Assembly: GCA_001940655.1 (NCBI GenBank)
Contig: MBAA01000076.1
Location: forward strand, 8,443-17,163
DNA: 8,721 nt
Reading direction: 5' to 3'
Source of the DNA: Promethearchaeota archaeon CR_4
GTDB lineage: Archaea > Asgardarchaeota > Lokiarchaeia > Sigyniarchaeales > CR-4
Shown here piece after piece: positions 5,317 through 8,721 of this stretch; position 1 is the stretch's first letter, and each line of letters opens with the position of its first letter. The position numbers were made by a program, and so were the translations under genes. The notes under the pieces were generated by a model, which saw only the letters and a list, made by a program, of their open reading frames with translations, ran no database searches and was not told where the DNA came from.

Positions 5317-5337
5317 TCTCTAAGAACCTAGAAAAAT

Positions 5338-6123
5338 ATGGTGTTATTAATGCGCAAATTCGTAATCGGGGGAAATTGGAAGATGAACCGGGGTACGGCA
5401 CAAGAAACGAAGGAAATGCTCGTCCCCTTCTTGAAAGCAGTCCACACGTTGAAGAATGTGGACATTATTGTCGCGCCTCCCTTCACTGCCCTGCAAACGG
5501 CGTGTGATTTAATAAAGGGGAGTATGGTTAAAATTGGGGCGCAAAATATGTACCCCGAGGTAAAAGGGGCATTTACAGGAGAGATTTCCCCTGTTTTCTT
5601 GACAGCTCTTGGAGTTAATTGGGTCATCCTCGGCCACTCGGAGCGGCGGCATATAGTTGCTTCTGAGACAGATATTCTCATTTTTAAGAAGGTAAAAGCT
5701 GCGCTAGCTGCGGGTCTTACCCCCATCGTTTGCGTAGGCGAGAAGTTGGAAGAACGGGAGAAAGGAAATACCGAAGAAGTCAACCGAACCCAATTCGAGG
5801 GTTCTATTTCCGGTCTCAGTGCCACGGAGGTCACAAAGATAGTGATTGCTTATGAACCAGTCTGGGCAATCGGGACGGGCAAGACCGCAACTCCGGTACA
5901 AGCACAAGAGGTTCACGGATTCCTGCGAAACCTGCTTACTAAAAAATATGGGGCAGATATTGCCCAACAAGTCCGCATTCAATATGGGGGTTCCGTCAAC
6001 GACAAGAATGCCAAAGAACTCTTTTCCCAACCAGATGTAGACGGAGGCCTCGTGGGTGGCGCATCCCTCGATCCAGAAGCGTTTGCGAAAATCTGCTTGA
6101 TCGCGGCAGAAATTCGTAAATGA
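5338..6123 (+). CDS. tpiA: Triosephosphate isomerase, bacterial/eukaryotic-length type
   Basis: A 261-residue TIM-barrel enzyme that interconverts dihydroxyacetone phosphate and glyceraldehyde 3-phosphate in glycolysis and gluconeogenesis. All active-site residues are present: N13 and K15 in GNWKMN, H100 in GHSERR, E173 in YEPVWAIGTG, the flexible loop 6 GTGKTAT (179-185), and the phosphate-binding YGGSV (216-220) and GGLVGGAS (236-243). About 250 residues is the bacterial and eukaryotic length; typical archaeal enzymes are about 220-230 residues with a different lid region, so this copy looks like an import from bacteria. ATG 5350 (giving MRKFVIGGNWKMN) matches the usual family start, while ATG 5338 adds four residues; neither has a Shine-Dalgarno. 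The gene is monocistronic, with T-tracts following it. Confidence 0.97.
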   Translation: MVLLMRKFVIGGNWKMNRGTAQETKEMLVPFLKAVHTLKNVDIIVAPPFTALQTACDLIKGSMVKIGAQNMYPEVKGAFTGEISPVFLTALGVNWVILGHSERRHIVASETDILIFKKVKAALAAGLTPIVCVGEKLEEREKGNTEEVNRTQFEGSISGLSATEVTKIVIAYEPVWAIGTGKTATPVQAQEVHGFLRNLLTKKYGADIAQQVRIQYGGSVNDKNAKELFSQPDVDGGLVGGASLDPEAFAKICLIAAEIRK

Positions 6124-6137
6124 TTTTTTCCGTTTTT
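6124..6137 (+). terminator. T-tract terminator after tpiA
   Basis: Six T at 6124-6129 and five T at 6133-6137 begin directly after the tpiA stop. A second tract of seven T lies at 6193-6199, preceded by a short CTTCA-AGAA-TGAAG hairpin at 6162-6175. These U-tracts fit archaeal intrinsic termination and separate tpiA from the cofactor operon. Confidence 0.45.
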
Positions 6138-6241
6138 ATGCATAATTCTGCCATTTAAATGCTTCAAGAATGAAGTGCGAGACTTATCATTGTTTTTTTC
6201 CAAAGGTATAACAATATTCAAAAATTCTTTTTCAATCCATC

Positions 6242-6248
6242 TAATTAA
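6242..6248 (+). promoter_or_regulatory. Weak candidate TATA box of the moeA operon
   Basis: TAATTAA lies about 35-40 bases upstream of the moeA ATG at 6282, so a start near 6268-6272 would leave a leader of about 10-14 bases. No Shine-Dalgarno is seen before moeA, in line with a short leader. The match is weak. Confidence 0.25.
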
Positions 6249-6281
6249 GGCACACCAACCGATGGAAACGGCAAAATCAGT

Positions 6282-7514
6282 ATGAAATATTTAAAAGCGC
6301 TTAGTTTTGAGGAATTCCGATCGAAAATTCTCTCAGGACATAACGCCCTATCTGATGTCGAAATTATACCAGTCCCAAACGCGAGGGGACGAGTTCTCGG
6401 TTCGTCTATTCAAAGTTCCATCAATGTGCCCCATTTTCGGCGATCAATGCGAGATGGGTATGCTGTACGAACAATGGACACTTTCGGGGCGACTGAAGAA
6501 CATCCACTAATTTTTGACTGCGAGGAAGAGGTTCCGGCAGGAAATGTGCCGACAAAGGTGTTGGACGAACGTCAATGTTCCTATGTAGCAACAGGATCTA
6601 TGTTACCGGAGAACGCGGACGGGGTGGTAATGATTGAGTTTACGGAAATGGATGGTTCCCGCATTAAGATCAAGCAAGCAATCACCCCAGACACGTTCAT
6701 CATTCCAGCAGGCAAGGATATTCGTGCGGGGGAAGATATTTTGCCTGTCGGGATTTTTCTCACGAGTGAACGGTTAGGAGTGTTGTCGGCTATTGGAATG
6801 AAGGAAGTCCGTGTATTCCGGAAACCTCGCGCGGGTGTGATTAGCACGGGTAATGAAGTCATCCCTTCCGGGAGCGCGATGCAACCAGGGAAAATATACG
6901 ACATTAACACGGTTACCCTTATGAATCACCTTGAAGCAGCTGGCGCGATCGTAACGAATTATGGTATCATCCCAGACAACAAGGAACGCTTGACCCGTGT
7001 CGTAGAAGAAGCGATAGCAACTCAGGACATTGTAATCCTGTCAGGTGGAACGTCCAAGGGAAAAGAAGACCTTATGCCTCAAATCCTCGAAACCACCTCT
7101 ACGGTAGATATCGTCCTCCACGGGGTTCGCATCAAACCGGGAAAACCAATATTATATGCGAGGTGGAGTGGTAAACCTGTGTTTGTTTTACCTGGATATC
7201 CCACCTCATGCGTGATGACGTATCTCCTTTTCGTGGAATCACTCGTGCTCAAGATAGGACATTATCCCCCCAGGAAAGAAAGGGTAGAAGAGGCTCGCCT
7301 AGCTTCACGCGTCTATTCTGAATTAGGCCGCCAAGAATTTAAGACCGTGCAACTCCAAGAGGATAAAGTCACGGGGCATTTGATTGCGATCCCTACTGAA
7401 AAAGGATCCGAATCCATCACGACCCTTGCAAAAGCAGATGGTTTTCTCATCATTAATGAGATGCAGACTATTGTGGAAGAAGGGGAAATAGTGAAAGTGC
7501 ACCTTTTCCAATAA
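6282..7514 (+). CDS. moeA: Molybdopterin molybdenumtransferase MoeA (first copy)
   Basis: A 410-residue MoeA, which inserts molybdate or tungstate into adenylylated molybdopterin. The N-terminal region has the SMRDGYAV signature with D58 and the TGS segment at 104-106 followed by LPENADGVVMIE. The MoCF-binding domain starts near residue 183, with STGNEV (188-193), SGGTSKGKED (254-263), KPGKP (285-289) and the PGYPTS loop (304-309). Domain IV covers about 335-410. Length and domain order are normal for the family. In the central motif it has SGGTSKGKED where many bacterial proteins have SGGVSVGxxD; PGYP instead of PGNP is common in archaea. It is the first gene of the operon, with moaC 15 bases downstream. 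A second moeA begins at 8571, so the two copies may differ in metal or partner. The metal preference (Mo or W) is not visible. Confidence 0.96.
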   Translation: MKYLKALSFEEFRSKILSGHNALSDVEIIPVPNARGRVLGSSIQSSINVPHFRRSMRDGYAVRTMDTFGATEEHPLIFDCEEEVPAGNVPTKVLDERQCSYVATGSMLPENADGVVMIEFTEMDGSRIKIKQAITPDTFIIPAGKDIRAGEDILPVGIFLTSERLGVLSAIGMKEVRVFRKPRAGVISTGNEVIPSGSAMQPGKIYDINTVTLMNHLEAAGAIVTNYGIIPDNKERLTRVVEEAIATQDIVILSGGTSKGKEDLMPQILETTSTVDIVLHGVRIKPGKPILYARWSGKPVFVLPGYPTSCVMTYLLFVESLVLKIGHYPPRKERVEEARLASRVYSELGRQEFKTVQLQEDKVTGHLIAIPTEKGSESITTLAKADGFLIINEMQTIVEEGEIVKVHLFQ

Positions 7515-7524
7515 TTGACTGTTT

Positions 7525-7529
7525 GGTGA
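7525..7529 (+). promoter_or_regulatory. Ribosome binding site bearing on the moaC start
   Basis: GGTGA touches the first possible ATG (7530) but is six bases from the in-frame ATG at 7536, which makes 7536 the more likely start. A third in-frame ATG (7545) begins the conserved MIDVS. Confidence 0.45.
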
Positions 7530-7970
7530 ATGAAAATGGTAAACATGATTGATGTAAGTGAAAAACCCCCGATCCGACGTGTTGCCGAAGCAGAGGGCAC
7601 GATTCTTTTGCAGTCGGAAACAATAGAACTTATCCAAAAGAAAGCAGTGAAAAAAGGGGACGTGCAAAGCGTGGCGGAACTAATGGGTATCCAAGGTTCC
7701 AAGCTTACTCCTCAAATTATGCCCCTCTGCCATCCCATCCCCGTGGAAAGCACGAGGGTGACCTTTAAGGTAGTCGAAGGTGGCGTGACGGTCACGGCGC
7801 GGGTGACGGCCACTGCCAAAACTGGCGTGGAAATGGAAGCACTGACCGCGGTCACAGTAGCATTGTTAAATGTGTGGGATATGGTAAAAATGTATGAAAA
7901 AGACGACCACGGGCAATACCCACACACCCAGATTATGAATATCAAAGTGAATCACAAGGAAAAGTCTTAG
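7530..7970 (+). CDS. moaC: Cyclic pyranopterin monophosphate synthase MoaC
   Basis: A 146-residue MoaC that turns the MoaA product 3',8-cyclo-GTP into cyclic pyranopterin monophosphate, the first stable intermediate of molybdopterin synthesis. The family marks are MIDVSEK (6-12), a GDV turn (43-45), K58 in GSKLTPQ, PLCHPIP with H68, GVEMEALTAV with E101 and E103, and WDMVK with D117 and K120. These cover the known catalytic lysines, histidine and aspartate. The C-terminus is short and ends in a Lys-rich tail without the Gly-Gly-Lys-Ser-Gly end seen in many bacterial proteins. MoaC normally forms a hexamer of dimers in the cytosol. It follows moeA by 15 bases and precedes the MoaB/Mog gene by 24. 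MoaA, its upstream partner, is not in the window. The start may be ATG 7536. Confidence 0.96.
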   Translation: MKMVNMIDVSEKPPIRRVAEAEGTILLQSETIELIQKKAVKKGDVQSVAELMGIQGSKLTPQIMPLCHPIPVESTRVTFKVVEGGVTVTARVTATAKTGVEMEALTAVTVALLNVWDMVKMYEKDDHGQYPHTQIMNIKVNHKEKS

Positions 7971-7994
7971 GCAGGGGGCGTTAGAGAGATAATT

Positions 7995-8561
7995 ATGCCC
8001 ACAAAAGAAGCAGGTTCAACATTACCAGACACTACCGCTACTCACAAAGAACAAGGTCCTAAGAGCATTAGTTTTGCGGCGGCAATTGTATCTACCACCC
8101 GTTTTGCTGAAATGCAAAAGGGTAAGTTGCTTACAGACCAAACGTTTCCGGTTATCGAGAATATATTAAAAACACATCCTGATTACGTACTAAAGGATCG
8201 AACCGTGCTACCAGACGACCGTCCTGCCATCCAGAAGTATTTACTCGAACAGATCGCAGCCCCCAATCACGTTGATGTAATACTTCTTGCCGGTGGCACG
8301 GGAATTTCTTCCAAAGATCAAACGGTCGAATCCTGTCGAACTTTATTTCACAAAGAAATCACGGGATTTGGAGAGTTATTTCGATATCTCAGTTTTCAAC
8401 AAATCGGAACGGCGGCGATGATCAGTCGTGCCGCAGCCGGAACCATCAAGAGCGTCCTCGTATTTTGTTTACCGGGTTCTCCCCGAGCTGTACAACTCGC
8501 CTTGGAGAAACTTATCCTCCCAGAAATCAGCCACATGTGTTATGAAATGCACAAAGAATGA
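7995..8561 (+). CDS. moaB: MoaB/Mog-type molybdopterin adenylyltransferase
   Basis: A 188-residue protein of the MoaB/MogA family, which activates molybdopterin with ATP to give adenylyl-molybdopterin for MoeA. Visible motifs are LTD with D48 (matching the conserved Asp of Mog), GGTGISSKD (100-108) with catalytic-type D108, the GFGELFR segment (124-130), SRAAAG (144-149) and LPGSP (159-163) near the molybdopterin site. The GGTG loop reads SSKDQT where many family members have a proline (PRDxT). The first ~24 residues are polar and non-conserved, so an N-terminal extension or a later start is possible; no other in-frame ATG occurs before the conserved part. There is no strong Shine-Dalgarno. 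It lies between moaC and the second moeA in the operon. Archaeal members are usually called MoaB and are functionally Mog-like. Confidence 0.93.
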   Translation: MPTKEAGSTLPDTTATHKEQGPKSISFAAAIVSTTRFAEMQKGKLLTDQTFPVIENILKTHPDYVLKDRTVLPDDRPAIQKYLLEQIAAPNHVDVILLAGGTGISSKDQTVESCRTLFHKEITGFGELFRYLSFQQIGTAAMISRAAAGTIKSVLVFCLPGSPRAVQLALEKLILPEISHMCYEMHKE

Positions 8562-8570
8562 GATTAGCCT

Positions 8571-8721
8571 ATGAATCAAGCCGGCGGTATTGAAAAGTAC
8601 GGGTTTCAAGATCTAGTTCCCTTGGAAACCGCCATTGCCAAGTATTTTTCTCATTTTTCCGCCCTTGGAACTGAAGATGTCTTGCTTGAACAAGCATTGA
8701 ACCGTATTTTGGGGGAAGATA
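8571..8721 (+). CDS. Second MoeA, N-terminal fragment cut by the window edge
   Basis: Fifty codons are visible and the frame is open to the right edge. After a short variable start, residues 12-50 show the MoeA N-terminus: F-x-D-L-V-P-L-E-T-A, a helix, then V-L-L-E-Q-A-L-N-R-I-L-G-E-D, which is the same L-x-x-A-x-x-R-x-L pattern as at residues 31-40 of the first moeA. It begins nine bases after the preceding stop. Archaea often have two MoeA proteins, one of them fused to a periplasmic-binding-protein-like domain; whether this copy has that domain lies outside the window. It is not a duplicate of the first copy, since the two N-termini differ clearly. Confidence 0.8.
   Translation, partial: MNQAGGIEKYGFQDLVPLETAIAKYFSHFSALGTEDVLLEQALNRILGED

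Larger units (their letters stand above)
4819..5337. other. 519-base intergenic region between divergent genes
   Basis: This AT-rich spacer separates the membrane-protein gene (minus) from the triosephosphate isomerase gene (plus). It holds the membrane-gene promoter at 4875-4890, a possible deacylase gene remnant at 4928-5071, an AAGGAGG directly abutting an ATG at 5135 that opens only a 23-codon frame, a perfect 6-base-stem hairpin at 5241-5256 and a two-copy 15-base repeat at 5287-5316. No intact gene or structural RNA was recognised. Confidence 0.5.

Noticed and set aside
5328..5834. 168-codon minus-strand frame opposite tpiA
   Set aside because: It is antisense to conserved isomerase motifs and its translation has no family signature; a shadow of a GC-richer gene.
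6152..6161. Ten-base palindrome CATTTAAATG between tpiA and moeA
   Set aside because: Short AT-rich dyads of this size are expected by chance; no partner site was seen in the window.
7313..7702. Minus-strand frames opposite the moeA end and moaC start
   Set aside because: They overlap two confident genes of the operon on the other strand and have no independent ribosome site or motif.

Overview
The window is most likely a piece of archaeal chromosome, and an Asgard archaeon (Heimdallarchaeia-like) is the best guess. The evidence is an arrestin-fold protein of eukaryotic style (206-1429), archaeal BRE/TATA promoters (the clearest is at 4875-4890, on the minus strand), an archaeal-style molybdenum cofactor operon, and a lone seven-helix membrane protein. 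Several genes have short or no Shine-Dalgarno leaders. The lineage is inferred from gene content and was not tested phylogenetically.

Layout. Positions 1-1429 hold a 65-residue protein gene whose stop overlaps the start of a 407-residue arrestin-like gene. On the opposite strand, 1438-1701 encodes an 87-residue unknown protein with a Cys-x-x-Cys pair. It is divergent from a HAD-family phosphatase gene (1810-2550), and both appear to use one AT-rich promoter element. The HAD gene converges, with a two-base gap, on an NAD-dependent decarboxylating dehydrogenase of the isopropylmalate/D-malate/tartrate family (2553-3632, minus). A 439-base spacer follows, then a seven-helix membrane protein (4087-4818, minus). 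A 519-base spacer holds a possible deacylase gene remnant, a perfect hairpin and a short tandem repeat. It leads into a full-length, bacterial/eukaryotic-type triosephosphate isomerase (5338-6123).

From 6282 to the right edge there is a tight plus-strand operon for molybdenum/tungsten cofactor synthesis: moeA, moaC, moaB/mog-type and the beginning of a second moeA, with gaps of 15, 24 and 9 bases. MoaC makes cyclic pyranopterin monophosphate, the MoaB/Mog protein adenylylates molybdopterin, and MoeA inserts the metal. Two MoeA paralogues are usual in archaea and may divide work between molybdate and tungstate or differ in partner domains.

The most interesting items are the arrestin-like protein, with a Cys-x-Cys-x4-His-x-Cys cluster inside its second arrestin domain and a translationally coupled small partner, and the bacterial-type triosephosphate isomerase in an apparently archaeal genome. 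No CRISPR array, insertion sequence, tRNA or rRNA was recognised.
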